From Gammaproteobacteria bacterium (GTDB lineage Bacteria > Pseudomonadota > Gammaproteobacteria > Steroidobacterales > GCA-2729495), in the NCBI GenBank assembly GCA_027293165.1, contig JAPUGB010000065.1, positions 1 through 40,802 on the forward strand: DNA of 40,802 nucleotides, read 5' to 3'. Positions within the stretch are counted from its first letter, which is position 1, and each line of letters starts with the position of its first letter. Made by a program: the position numbers and the translations under genes. Below the pieces are notes generated by a model. It was given only the letters and a program-made list of their open reading frames with translations. It was not told where the DNA came from and did not search any database. Shown piece after piece: positions 1 through 7,549 of the stretch.

Positions 1-71
1 GGCTCCCGCAACGACACGGACAGCAAGTAATCATACAAACGGTCGTCCAAGGCTATAGTCTTATTGCTCAT
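1..71 (-). CDS. Putative class I SAM-dependent O-methyltransferase, N-terminal fragment
   Basis: This reading frame starts at an ATG at 71 and runs off the left edge after 23 codons. It begins MSNKTIALDDRLYDYLL and continues SVSLRE. That resembles the N-terminus of bacterial caffeoyl-CoA/catechol-type O-methyltransferases, where a D-x-L-Y-x-Y-L segment precedes the SAM domain. The ATG overlaps the TGA of the upstream FAH-like gene (ATGA), so the two are probably translationally coupled in one operon. No catalytic or SAM-binding motif lies inside the window, so the assignment rests on N-terminal similarity only. Confidence 0.5.
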   Translation of the reverse strand, partial: MSNKTIALDDRLYDYLLSVSLRE

Positions 72-982
72 GTGGCGATCTCGACAGACAGGCTCATGAT
101 GCCGTCCAGGGCCACCGAAAAGGTATCCCCAGCCATCAGCGCAACTCCCTGGGAACGCGCGGTCGAACCCGGTGGCCCCAGCGCCACGGTGTCCCCGGGT
201 CTAAAACCGAAACGACCCGACAATGTCGCCAAGAGCTCGGCGGCGGAATCCGCCGTCGGCCACACGGAATCCTCACTCACCAACACGTCGTTGATTCGCA
301 TGCCTGCACTGACCTGCTCCGGTGGCGGCATCGCATCTGCGGTGACCATGGCCGGCCCCATCGGGCAGGCGCCGGGGAACTGCTTACTGTCAATGTAACG
401 CCGCCATCCTTCGGCAACCGTCAAATCCGTTGCGGCTGGCGGCAGCAGCGACAAATCAATGATCAGTGTATAGGCCGCTACCGCCGCCGCCGCTTCCACG
501 CTGCTGGCCTGGTACAACGGTTTTCCTAATACGGCGGCCAGCATACCCATTGCCACCACCTGGTCTTTGCCGTTCCATGGCGGACGAACCAGCGCCGCCG
601 GTCCGACGACGGTGTTTGGACCTTTGATGAAAGCCACCGGATCGGGCTCGCCCGCTCCGTTGCCGGCCGGGGCGCTGATCAGAACCAATCCGGGTCGACG
701 CACCGGCGCCATCAAAGCCGTCCCGGAAAATGGCAACAGCACACCGGTATCGCGCATTTTGGATTCCTCGGCCGCGGTGGCATTTTCCGCCGCACGTACA
801 AGGCGCATGGCATGTTCGCGACCTTTGTCGCCAGCTACCAGAATGCTAACCACGGACTGTGGAATCCACTGCGACTCGGCTAACGTGACGGGAGCCGCCG
901 TCAAGTCGAGAATGTCACCACTGTCCAGCAGCACGCCAGGTCGGCCGGCCACTTCGCGGGCATCGATGGTGACCAGTTTCAT
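68..982 (-). CDS. FAH-family (fumarylacetoacetate hydrolase-like) protein, probably lacking the metal site
   Basis: This 304-residue protein has the shape of the fumarylacetoacetate hydrolase superfamily (2-keto-3-deoxy sugar-acid dehydratases, acylpyruvases and related C-C hydrolases). The FIKGPNTVVGP segment (119-128) corresponds to the family's F-x-K-x-x-x-x-x-x-G-P. LLAAVLGKP-like residues near 148-155 match the ELAVVIGK strand, IIDLS (174-178) matches the xNDVS segment, and KQFPGACPMGP follows it. The E-x-E metal ligands of the family read M145-G-M147 here, and no acidic or histidine substitute is visible nearby; only D176 remains. Activity as a metal-dependent hydrolase is therefore doubtful. 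It lies 28 nt after the ferredoxin gene and overlaps the methyltransferase start, so it is probably in one operon with them. The fold is fairly secure; no substrate can be assigned. Confidence 0.72.
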   Translation of the reverse strand: MKLVTIDAREVAGRPGVLLDSGDILDLTAAPVTLAESQWIPQSVVSILVAGDKGREHAMRLVRAAENATAAEESKMRDTGVLLPFSGTALMAPVRRPGLVLISAPAGNGAGEPDPVAFIKGPNTVVGPAALVRPPWNGKDQVVAMGMLAAVLGKPLYQASSVEAAAAVAAYTLIIDLSLLPPAATDLTVAEGWRRYIDSKQFPGACPMGPAMVTADAMPPPEQVSAGMRINDVLVSEDSVWPTADSAAELLATLSGRFGFRPGDTVALGPPGSTARSQGVALMAGDTFSVALDGIMSLSVEIAT

Positions 983-1010
983 TGTTCTTTATCCCGCTGT
1001 TTGAAACATT

Positions 1011-1331
1011 TTAGTCACCGTTGTCTGCAACTGTAACGACCAGACCATCCAGCTCACCCGTGACTTCGAGTTGGCAGGTCAAACGACTGTTTTCGCGTCG
1101 ATCCTCTGCCGAATCCAGCATAGCATCCTCCATATTTTCCATTGGCGGCAATTTTTCCAGCCACTGGTCGTCAATGTAACTGTGGCAGGTTGCACACGCA
1201 CAGGCACCGCCGCATTCCGCTACGATTCCAGGCACATTGTTGTCAATGGCGCCTTCCATAACGGTATAGCCGATGTCCACCTCCACTTCATGGACCTTTC
1301 CGTCGCGAGCGTGGTAGATAATTTTAGGCAT
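1011..1331 (-). CDS. Adrenodoxin/putidaredoxin-type [2Fe-2S] ferredoxin
   Basis: This 106-residue small electron carrier has cysteine ligands C40, C46, C49 and C86, that is C-x5-C-x2-C-x36-C. This spacing is typical of vertebrate-type ferredoxins (adrenodoxin, putidaredoxin, Isc Fdx). C44 is an extra cysteine inside the loop. The segment CGGACACATCH followed by the acidic helix around 64-77 (MENMEDAMLDSAEDRR) is characteristic, and the acidic helix normally docks reductase or P450 partners. It is not beside isc genes, so it more likely serves a P450, Rieske oxygenase or similar partner than general Fe-S assembly. The start ATG at 1331 gives the usual family length. It precedes the FAH-like gene by 28 nt on the same strand. 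Confidence 0.92.
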   Translation of the reverse strand: MPKIIYHARDGKVHEVEVDIGYTVMEGAIDNNVPGIVAECGGACACATCHSYIDDQWLEKLPPMENMEDAMLDSAEDRRENSRLTCQLEVTGELDGLVVTVADNGD

Positions 1332-1388
1332 CAGCTGGTGATTCTCGCTGTGATCGATTGTCAGGGTTGGTTCGCAGCAGACCGCGTA

Positions 1389-1405
1389 TTCTCTGTTTCA
1401 GAGAA
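1389..1405. other. Small perfect hairpin between ferredoxin and TPR genes
   Basis: TTCTCTG and CAGAGAA flank a 3-nt TTT loop in the 141-nt gap 1332-1472. No U-run follows on either strand, so it is not a convincing intrinsic terminator. It may separate the TonB2 operon from the ferredoxin transcript by stabilising RNA ends, or it may be chance. Confidence 0.25.
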
Positions 1406-1472
1406 CCTACAGGCCTTCTCGATTTGGCGCTCAAAGCCTGATTCGGCCGCTACACGCAGGCGGGCGAATAGA

Positions 1473-2876
1473 CTAGTAAGTATTGGAAACTCCGCCGCCC
1501 GCCTGTCTCATTGAATCGAGCTGCTGCTGCAGTTGCTTCAGCCGCTTCTGCTCATTCTGGATAAAATTCAGCCACGAGTTGGCATTCTTCTTGCTGCGCG
1601 AGTCTCTGGCAGCCCGGCGAAAAGCATTCATAGCACCACCGAGATTATCGGTCTCGAACAGGCACATGCCCAGCACCATGTTGGCCGTATCGGCGCGCTT
1701 CAGGTCACCCTTGCGGATTCCCGCCCTGGCCGCCTCGATGCACTCTTTGTACCTGCTGAGATTTAGAAGGGACTGCGCGAGCCGCACATCGAGTTCACCA
1801 TCATCGGACAGTCTGGCCGCTTCTTTCAGGGCGGGCACTGCTTTGTTGTCTTCCTGTGCAAGTGTCCATGCCTGCGACAGCAGGCGCCAATTCTTGGCGT
1901 CTTTTTTGACCTGTCCTGCCTCCATCCCTTTCTCGAGAACTCTCCCCGCCTTGTAGGGCACTTCGGCCTGCAGGAACAGCTGGGATAGTTGCACCAGCTC
2001 GGTATTTCTCTGCAGCAGTCCCTGGTCGTAGGCCGCTTCATACGCACTGAGTTGCCGACGTTCCTGATCAAGTTCACCGTACATTGCGGATAATTGGGTC
2101 CAGTATTCCTTCTTGGGCCACTGCACGACCAGGATTTCCAGGATGTCTTTTACTTTCGGAATATCGTCGAGCTCCCAATACGCCACGCGCAGCAACAGCC
2201 ACCATTGTTCCTTTACTGAAGTGCCACGCTCCCGGGCAATGCTCATTGCGCGCTCTACCGGTTGAATGATGTCGCGGTATCGTTCCAGTTGATAATAGCC
2301 GGTGGCCATAAAAATGAATGGTTCCGGGCCGGGATTTTCCGACTCCGCCACCCACTGATTCATCATATCGATCGCACCCTGGTAGTCCTCGAGGATAAAT
2401 TTCAACTGCGCTACCGTATAAATCGTCGACGTGCGCAGCCCCTCCGGAATTTCCGGTTCCTGCAGAACTTGTTGATATGCCCGAATGGCGTCGTCGTATC
2501 GTTCCATCGAGTAATAGATGAAACCGTAGAAATTGTTCATCTGCGCCCGTTCATATGGCGACAGCTTGGGCATGGTCTTGATCGCGTCGAGCTCCGATAG
2601 TGCCCTGAGATAATCCGGCTGCACGTCGGGTGTTTCCTCCGGAGGATCCGCAAACTCCTGGGCCTGCGCCAGGCGTTTGTAAACTTTCTCACTCATCGAA
2701 CCGGTGCGCTTGGTCTTGCGTTTTTCATCGGATTTCTTGTCGGCAGACTGCCCCGAACCTCCTCCGGAGCCCCCACCGTATTGAGCCTGCGCTACACCGC
2801 TGCTCCAACCCGGCACCAACAGTGGCAGGCTAGCGACCAGCGTGGCCACAACCAAACGCTGTAGTGCCGTTGACAT
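1473..2876 (-). CDS. Secreted TPR-repeat protein of the TonB2 operon
   Basis: The protein is 467 residues with a signal peptide (basic start, hydrophobic core to about residue 28, cleavage near AQA-QYGGG), so it is exported to the periplasm. A Gly/Ser/Lys-rich linker (33-62) leads to an array of tetratricopeptide helices from about 75 to 440; the NNFYGFIYYSMERYDDAI stretch is a good repeat unit. The tail is Gln-rich and probably coiled coil (KRLKQLQQQLDSM). Its ATG overlaps the tonB stop by one base (TGATG). A TPR protein is the known last gene of the TtpC-TonB2 clusters of Vibrio and Shewanella, where it supports TonB2-dependent transport. A role as a periplasmic scaffold is inferred from that gene order. 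Confidence 0.88.
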   Translation of the reverse strand: MSTALQRLVVATLVASLPLLVPGWSSGVAQAQYGGGSGGGSGQSADKKSDEKRKTKRTGSMSEKVYKRLAQAQEFADPPEETPDVQPDYLRALSELDAIKTMPKLSPYERAQMNNFYGFIYYSMERYDDAIRAYQQVLQEPEIPEGLRTSTIYTVAQLKFILEDYQGAIDMMNQWVAESENPGPEPFIFMATGYYQLERYRDIIQPVERAMSIARERGTSVKEQWWLLLRVAYWELDDIPKVKDILEILVVQWPKKEYWTQLSAMYGELDQERRQLSAYEAAYDQGLLQRNTELVQLSQLFLQAEVPYKAGRVLEKGMEAGQVKKDAKNWRLLSQAWTLAQEDNKAVPALKEAARLSDDGELDVRLAQSLLNLSRYKECIEAARAGIRKGDLKRADTANMVLGMCLFETDNLGGAMNAFRRAARDSRSKKNANSWLNFIQNEQKRLKQLQQQLDSMRQAGGGVSNTY

Positions 2877-3508
2877 CAGTCGTCTTCCATCTCAAAGCGG
2901 ATGATGTGTTGGACGCCGGGAACCTCGATCTCCTGGCCATCGACCACCCGTGGTTTGTATTTGAACTTGCCGGCTGCATTGACCGAGGCACGCTCAAATA
3001 AGGAACTGGTGCATTCGATGGATCTCACATCGCGGACCGTGCCGGTTTTCGTCACGGTAAACTCCAACAGACAGTAACCCTCCAGGCCCCGGGTCTGAGC
3101 GCGGCGCGGGTAGATCGGGGCAACCTTCACGATCGGCATATAATCACCGTCGACGACCGCAAAATTTCCGCGGGTTGGATCAAGATTTATGCCCATGCGA
3201 CCAAACGATATGTCCACTGTATGGGAGGTATCCAGCGGGTCGACCTGAGGTTGGGGCATTTCAGGCGGTGGCCGTTCCGGCTCCGGCGGCTTCTCGGGCT
3301 TGGCCTCATCGAGGTTCACGACTTCATCGCGCTTGATCCGGACAAAATCGACGAATCGAAAATCGCGGCTATTCGTCAGCGCATCTTTACCCGTCGCAAT
3401 CAGGATCTGCATGAGCCACAGCAAGGCAAACGTCACCACCAAGCCGCTCACCCCGGCAATGGCAAAACGGGTCAACATCGAGCTGCCAGCTGTTGCCTGC
3501 ATATTCAA
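2876..3508 (-). CDS. tonB: TonB2-type energy-transducing protein
   Basis: The 210-residue protein has one N-terminal membrane anchor (about 14-37, AIAGVSGLVVTFALLWLM). A Pro/Glu-rich spacer follows (about 70-90, with EKPPEPERPPPEMPQPQ), then a C-terminal TonB domain from about 118. That domain carries the PIYPRRAQTRGLEG signature and the YKPRVVDGQ strand. It transmits the proton-motive force from the ExbB/ExbD/TtpC complex to outer-membrane TonB-dependent receptors. The short proline spacer and 210-residue length fit TonB2-class rather than E. coli-type TonB. The gene lies 30 nt after exbD and overlaps the TPR gene. Confidence 0.93.
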   Translation of the reverse strand: MNMQATAGSSMLTRFAIAGVSGLVVTFALLWLMQILIATGKDALTNSRDFRFVDFVRIKRDEVVNLDEAKPEKPPEPERPPPEMPQPQVDPLDTSHTVDISFGRMGINLDPTRGNFAVVDGDYMPIVKVAPIYPRRAQTRGLEGYCLLEFTVTKTGTVRDVRSIECTSSLFERASVNAAGKFKYKPRVVDGQEIEVPGVQHIIRFEMEDD

Positions 3509-3538
3509 GCCCCAATCAAGCCTTCATTGTACCCGTGA

Positions 3539-3949
3539 TTAGTCATCCTGAGCCGCGATTGAAATATTGAATATCTTGGCCAGCCGGGCCGAATCCATGA
3601 CCAGGATCACGGTCTCCGTGTAGGCTTTCTTGTCCGCCTGGATCACGACCGCGCCTTCCGGGTTTTCAGCGTGCAGCCGTTCGAGCACGGCCCGAACTGC
3701 CCGCGGATCGATCCGGCGACGGTCGATCCAGATCTCATTTGATTCGCTGATTGCCACCAATATGTTGGCATTCTCTAGAACCTCGCGGGTTTGGGCGTCC
3801 GGTCGGTTCACGTCAATGCCGGCTTCCTTGACAAAAGACGCAGTGACAATAAAAAAGATCAGCATGATAAACACGACGTCGAGCATCGGCGTCAGGTTGA
3901 TCTCACTTTCGTCTTCTTCGCTAGCCGCCTGAATAATGGTTCTGCGCAT
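3539..3949 (-). CDS. exbD: ExbD/TolR-family proton-channel subunit
   Basis: The 136-residue protein has a short cytoplasmic N-terminus and one transmembrane helix (about 20-42) opening with INLTPMLDVVFIMLIFF. This contains the conserved Asp that carries protons in ExbD and TolR. A periplasmic domain (about 45-136) ends in the typical V-x-x-Q-A-D-K-K-A-Y strand. It forms the inner-membrane motor with the ExbB and TtpC proteins encoded just upstream, with a 39-nt gap to exbB. It is ExbD2-like by context. Confidence 0.95.
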   Translation of the reverse strand: MRRTIIQAASEEDESEINLTPMLDVVFIMLIFFIVTASFVKEAGIDVNRPDAQTREVLENANILVAISESNEIWIDRRRIDPRAVRAVLERLHAENPEGAVVIQADKKAYTETVILVMDSARLAKIFNISIAAQDD

Positions 3950-3988
3950 AACTTGGCCTCTAAAATCTCAGCATGATCACAGTCAGTT

Positions 3989-4516
3989 TCAGTGGTCCAT
4001 GGTCAATTGCTCTTCGAGACTTTGGACTCGGTTGACCACCGCTCGCGAAATGATTGTGACCAGAAACACCCCGGACAGGGCCCCTACCATCCCCGCCATG
4101 GTCGGAATCGTGGCCTTGGATACCCCGGCCGCCATGGAGCGAGCGTTGCCGGTGCCGGATATCGCCATGACGTCGAACACCTCGATCATTCCGGTGACGG
4201 TCCCCATCAAACCCAGCAGCGGACATAGCGCGACCAGGGTCTGGATCACCGGCACCGATCGATTGGCGGATATCGAAAACCGGGAAATCATCGCGTCGCG
4301 GATCCGTTGGGCACGCCAGGAGCGTCGTTCGGCCCGGGCCTCCCAGGTGTCCCGTATATCTCTAGCAAGGCCGACCAGCCCGGTGCGGTAGTAGATAAAC
4401 CGCTCCACGATGAGCATCCACATCGTGAAAATGACGATAGCAATTACAGTCAGGACATCGCCTCCGAGCTCCATGAAGTCCCGGACCGCCTCAAATGCGT
4501 CGATCAACCACTGCAT
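3989..4516 (-). CDS. exbB: ExbB2-type MotA/TolQ/ExbB proton-channel protein
   Basis: Starting at the ATG at 4516 (MQWLIDAFEAV) gives 175 residues. Longer upstream readings run into ttpC in another frame and are not credible. Three membrane segments are visible: about 20-42, 90-115 (PLLGLMGTVTGMIEVF, the family signature) and 132-155 (MAGMVGALSGVFLVTII). This short form lacks any periplasmic extension, unlike the neighbouring TtpC. Together they match the two-ExbB-like arrangement of the TonB2 system. The gene starts 40 nt after ttpC. Confidence 0.92.
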   Translation of the reverse strand: MQWLIDAFEAVRDFMELGGDVLTVIAIVIFTMWMLIVERFIYYRTGLVGLARDIRDTWEARAERRSWRAQRIRDAMISRFSISANRSVPVIQTLVALCPLLGLMGTVTGMIEVFDVMAISGTGNARSMAAGVSKATIPTMAGMVGALSGVFLVTIISRAVVNRVQSLEEQLTMDH

Positions 4517-4556
4517 ACTAGGCTTGTCCCCAGCTTTTACGGCACGGCCCGCAAGG

Positions 4557-5936
4557 CTAGCGTTCGCCCTGGCGCTCTGCGTGCTCGGCCAGAATGCCCG
4601 CGCTCTGCTCCTGCAGCACCTGCACGATCCGCCTGCTGCGGCCGCTGACCAGCGTGTGTAACAGGACCATCGGAATAGCGACGGTGAGCCCCAGCACAGT
4701 CGTGACCAGCGCCTGGGAAATGCCGCCGGCCATAAGTTTCGGATCGCCGGTTCCATACAACGTGATCGCCTGGAAAGTCTGAATCATTCCCGTGACGGTC
4801 CCGAGCAGGCCCATCAATGGCGCGACCACCGAGATGATCTTGATAAACAGCAGGGCTCGATTCAAAGCCGGGGTCTCTTTGAAAATCGCCTCGGACATTT
4901 TCAGTTCGAGCGTCTCGGTATCCGCGCTTTTGTTCGCGTCACAGACGCGCAACACGCGGCCCAGCGCATTGTCATTGCTCGGCGTGCTGCTGTTGAGCTG
5001 TGCCGTTACCTTGCGGCTCGCTATACCCAGCACGACCATGCGCTCCAGGGATATAAGCAAGCCGATAATGCCCAGCGCAATGATCAGGTAACCGACCAGC
5101 CCGCCTTGCTGAATTCGCTCGACCAGGTTGGGCCGCGCGACCAGCGATTTGAGCACGCCACCCAGCGTCGGATCCAGGCCAAACCGCACCAACGCGTCAT
5201 CCGAGTTCAACAGGTCCGAGGTGCTGCGGGTGAACCGCCGCTGCTCCGGCTGCCTGGGCAATTCCGATACCTTTTGGGTATTGGCGTCAAAATCGAGGTA
5301 TTTCCCATCGGAGACGATGTTGAACAATCCCACCCGGGCGACCTCCATGATCTCCTCGGTGCCGTCTTCCGTGATCACCGCTGTGTCGAAGCGGACGATT
5401 TTCCCGCTTTCGGTCATCTCGCGTTGCAGCTCAAACCACAGGCGCTCAATTTCCTCGATGGACGGCAGTTGGGAAGCGCTGCCTATCTTCTTGGCCAGAT
5501 CGCCGAGAAATTGACCCCGGTCCGGATACTGAATGTTGGTCAGGGAACTGTCGAAACGGCCCCGCGCATCGCCGGCGACCTGTTGCATGACCCCGAACAA
5601 TTCTTTCAGGGCGCCGAGGCGCTCATTGTATAAGGCCTTCAGATCCGCCAACGCGCCCTCATTCGCATCGAATTCATTCTCCAGTTGCTCACTGCGCCGC
5701 TCCTCGGCTCTCTTGGCCGCCTCTGCATCGCGCAACAGCCGCTGCTGATCGGCCCTGGACGCCCGGAATCGCTCCTCGCGTTGACGGTTTTCCTGATTGT
5801 CGTTAATCCGCCCCTGTTCCACCTGGCGCAGCAATTCGTCGATACTGACAGCTTTTTGTGCGACGGCGCTGGACGGCCCCAGAACGGCAACCGCCAGCAC
5901 CGAGGCGCCTAGCCAGTTTAAATATATGCGCTTCAT
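4557..5936 (-). CDS. ttpC: TtpC-like MotA/TolQ/ExbB protein with periplasmic coiled-coil domain
   Basis: The 459-residue protein has a signal peptide (1-26, ending SSAVA-Q). A long charged coiled coil follows (about 30-125, rich in QRE/RAEERRSEQLE), then a periplasmic domain and, from about 285, an ExbB-like membrane part. The membrane helices are LVGYLIIALGIIGLLISL, the MGLLGTVTGMIQTF signature, and LVTTVLGLTVAIPMVLL. In Vibrio, TtpC is an extra ExbB-like subunit needed by TonB2 but not TonB1. The start ATG overlaps the stop of the DUF3450 gene (TGATG), so translation is coupled. The symbol rests on domain architecture and gene order. Confidence 0.88.
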   Translation of the reverse strand: MKRIYLNWLGASVLAVAVLGPSSAVAQKAVSIDELLRQVEQGRINDNQENRQREERFRASRADQQRLLRDAEAAKRAEERRSEQLENEFDANEGALADLKALYNERLGALKELFGVMQQVAGDARGRFDSSLTNIQYPDRGQFLGDLAKKIGSASQLPSIEEIERLWFELQREMTESGKIVRFDTAVITEDGTEEIMEVARVGLFNIVSDGKYLDFDANTQKVSELPRQPEQRRFTRSTSDLLNSDDALVRFGLDPTLGGVLKSLVARPNLVERIQQGGLVGYLIIALGIIGLLISLERMVVLGIASRKVTAQLNSSTPSNDNALGRVLRVCDANKSADTETLELKMSEAIFKETPALNRALLFIKIISVVAPLMGLLGTVTGMIQTFQAITLYGTGDPKLMAGGISQALVTTVLGLTVAIPMVLLHTLVSGRSRRIVQVLQEQSAGILAEHAERQGER

Positions 5937-6712
5937 CAGGTTGCCTCCGGTGTATCGACAGGCAGCAACACCAGGTCCGGAGCGATTTGTTTGTTCGCAA
6001 TTCGCAGTCCCTGCCGAATCGAATTCTTGTACTCGTTACCGAGCTCGACCCACTTGCGTTCGTCCTGGTCCCAGGCGCCCGACAGCTTGCCGTCGGCGGT
6101 CTGATACAGGAGCGCAATCCGACCGATGCGCAGAAACTCCACGTTCCGCGTCGCGCCATCAATATTCAGGGTACCGGTATAGGCTTCGATCGTTCGCCCG
6201 TAGTCGTTTTCGATCTGGTATGTCTCCATGACCTTGCGGAACCTTTCTGCAACCGTAATTTCCTCAGTCTCGAGCAATAATTCCAGCTGAGCCACACGAG
6301 CTTGTCGCTCTTCCAGCAGGAACGGCACGTCGAGCGACACAAATTGCGTCACCGACTCGATCATTCTCAGCATCAGCGGGGCGATCTGGCGGCTGACAAC
6401 CGCAACGCGGTCAATGGACTCATTGAGTTCCGCCATTTTGGCAACCTGGCGATTAATCTGCCGTTGCAGCAGCTCGTTGTAAATGCGCAGCCCGTCAATT
6501 TCCTTGAGTACTGCTTTGTACTGGTCTTCCAGCAGCCGCGTCTGATCGACGACCGCGTCGATCGTTTGCTGCGACTCCTGCGCCAGCGTGGTTCGGTTCT
6601 GTTGAACCCCGATGACGTCGTTTAGTGACTGGGCCTGAGCTGCCAGCTGCCATGCTACCGCCGCGGCGACACATCCAGCCAACAGACAGGAACCCCTCTT
6701 CATCACATTCAT
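5936..6712 (-). CDS. DUF3450 family periplasmic protein, first gene of the TonB2 operon
   Basis: The best start is the ATG at 6712, six bases after a strong GGGGGAG. The ATG at 6703 is too far from it, and anything further upstream lacks coding character. The product is 258 residues: a signal peptide (about 1-28, core LLAGCVAAAVAWQLAAQAQ), a Gln/Glu-rich coiled coil (about 35-115), then an alpha/beta domain with IENDYGRTIEAYTGTL and FLRIGRIALLYQT. DUF3450 proteins are regularly encoded just before ttpC-exbB2-exbD2-tonB2. Their biochemical role is unknown to me. A structural role beside the TtpC coiled coil is my inference. Confidence 0.85.
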   Translation of the reverse strand: MNVMKRGSCLLAGCVAAAVAWQLAAQAQSLNDVIGVQQNRTTLAQESQQTIDAVVDQTRLLEDQYKAVLKEIDGLRIYNELLQRQINRQVAKMAELNESIDRVAVVSRQIAPLMLRMIESVTQFVSLDVPFLLEERQARVAQLELLLETEEITVAERFRKVMETYQIENDYGRTIEAYTGTLNIDGATRNVEFLRIGRIALLYQTADGKLSGAWDQDERKWVELGNEYKNSIRQGLRIANKQIAPDLVLLPVDTPEAT

Positions 6713-7120
6713 GAAGTCTCCCCCTGCTTGATTATCGGAGTGATCAATTCCGGAAAAATCTTGTAGGCCTGCGTGTTCAATTTTTTGTGTGGCCGTTCGG
6801 TACCTTACTACACAAGAGTTAGAGACGCATCCGCGCCCAATTGCAAACTTTTGCTTGTGTGCTCCCCCGCAAACCCGCTGCCGACACCATGAGATCAGCG
6901 CCGCGGCTAAATGAAAATATTTTCGGTACTCTGGGTACTCGTTCCGTAGTCCAATCACCGCCGCGCTGCCGCGGGACCTGCCGCGTGATAGCAGGCAACA
7001 CGCTTCCCCCCTTTCTACGGCGGCCGTCCTACCCCTGTGGCCGGCCGGCAGAATATTATACGCGGCAGGCAACGCCAGCACCGTTGGCTAGGGGCACATT
7101 GAACGGCCGGCTCGCGCCAG

Positions 7121-7143
7121 CCAGGCTGGGAACCCCAGCCTGG
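7121..7143. repeat. Perfect 10-bp inverted repeat with 3-nt loop
   Basis: CCAGGCTGGG (7121-7130) and CCCAGCCTGG (7134-7143) are exact reverse complements around AAC. They sit in a GC-rich block ahead of the AT-rich ilvC promoter tract. There is no U-run on either strand. It resembles a REP-type palindromic unit or an old terminator; only one copy occurs in this window. Confidence 0.55.
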
Positions 7144-7311
7144 GGCTCCGCCCATTCCGGGCTCGCCAACATGAATTAAGTATAAAGTTAAGTAAACTAA
7201 TAGTTTATATAATCTACCTACTGTATTTTCTCCATTTTGATTACGCCACTCGCCGGCGGATCGCCAGACGCTGAGCCGACCGGTTGTTGCTTAAAATTCA
7301 AACGCTTGAGG

Positions 7312-7340
7312 TTGACAAGCCTGCGCGCTTCCCGGAACAT
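7312..7340 (+). promoter_or_regulatory. Candidate promoter for the ilvC leader
   Basis: An exact TTGACA (-35, 7312-7317) is followed after 17 nt by GAACAT (7335-7340), a poor -10 (3 of 6). It would start RNA at about 7347, at the leader-peptide ATG itself. The competing candidate is the exact TATAAT at 7208-7213, which has no good -35 but would give a normal 5' UTR. Confidence 0.3.
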
Positions 7341-7346
7341 GCTCGG

Positions 7347-7463
7347 ATGCCTACAACCTGCGAAACAGTGCGAAATGGCTCCCCATGGGCCGGGATCACC
7401 GGGATACTGCGTCCGCTGTTGGTGCTGCTTTGCCGCTGCAGGTGCGGGCCGATGACCGGGTAA
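7347..7463 (+). CDS. Leader peptide of the ilvC operon (attenuator)
   Basis: This 38-codon frame from ATG (7347) to TAA (7461-7463) contains ITGILRPLLVLL at residues 17-28. That packs two Ile, five Leu and one Val into 12 codons, and all three are end products of the operon that follows. The tail is Cys/Arg-rich (CRCRCGPMTG). The stop is 18 nt before the intrinsic terminator at 7481-7516. GGTGCGGG (7441-7448), inside the last codons, can pair with CCCGCACC (7486-7493) and would disrupt the terminator. A ribosome stalled at residues 20-28 would leave that segment free, the classic antitermination arrangement. The ATG has no strong Shine-Dalgarno; the GTG at codon 8 is another possible start. 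Confidence 0.72.
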   Translation: MPTTCETVRNGSPWAGITGILRPLLVLLCRCRCGPMTG

Positions 7464-7480
7464 ATTCCCTACAAGTCATG

Positions 7481-7516
7481 AAAACCCCGCACCCAGCCAG
7501 GTAGCGGGGTTTTTTT
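7481..7516 (+). terminator. Intrinsic terminator acting as the ilvC attenuator
   Basis: CCCCGC (7485-7490) and GCGGGG (7504-7509) form the stem, extended by AAAA against the 7-U run (7510-7516). It lies between the leader peptide and ilvC, where no gene ends, so it must be regulatory. Its 5' arm is complementary to GGTGCGGG at 7441-7448, giving a mutually exclusive antiterminator. Confidence 0.85.
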
Positions 7517-7549
7517 ATGCCGTTAAGGCGGCGTGCCGAGGAGCTAACA

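Larger units (their letters stand above)
6713..7346. other. Non-coding divergent intergenic region between the TonB2 operon and the ilvC leader
   Basis: No reading frame here looks like a gene. Visible items are a self-complementary GAAAATATTTTC (6913-6924), a perfect GC hairpin (7121-7143), an AT-rich tract (about 7171-7235) holding an exact TATAAT at 7208-7213, and an exact TTGACA at 7312-7317. Promoters for both flanking operons should lie here. No clear promoter was found for the minus-strand TonB2 operon, and no convincing Fur box was found. Confidence 0.6.

Noticed and set aside
1389-1405. Hairpin as an intrinsic terminator of the TonB2 operon
   Set aside because: The stem is only 7 bp and no U-run follows on either strand.
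6913-6924. Palindrome GAAAATATTTTC as a Fur box for the TonB2 operon
   Set aside because: It does not match the GATAATGATAATCATTATC pattern and is about 200 bp from the gene start.
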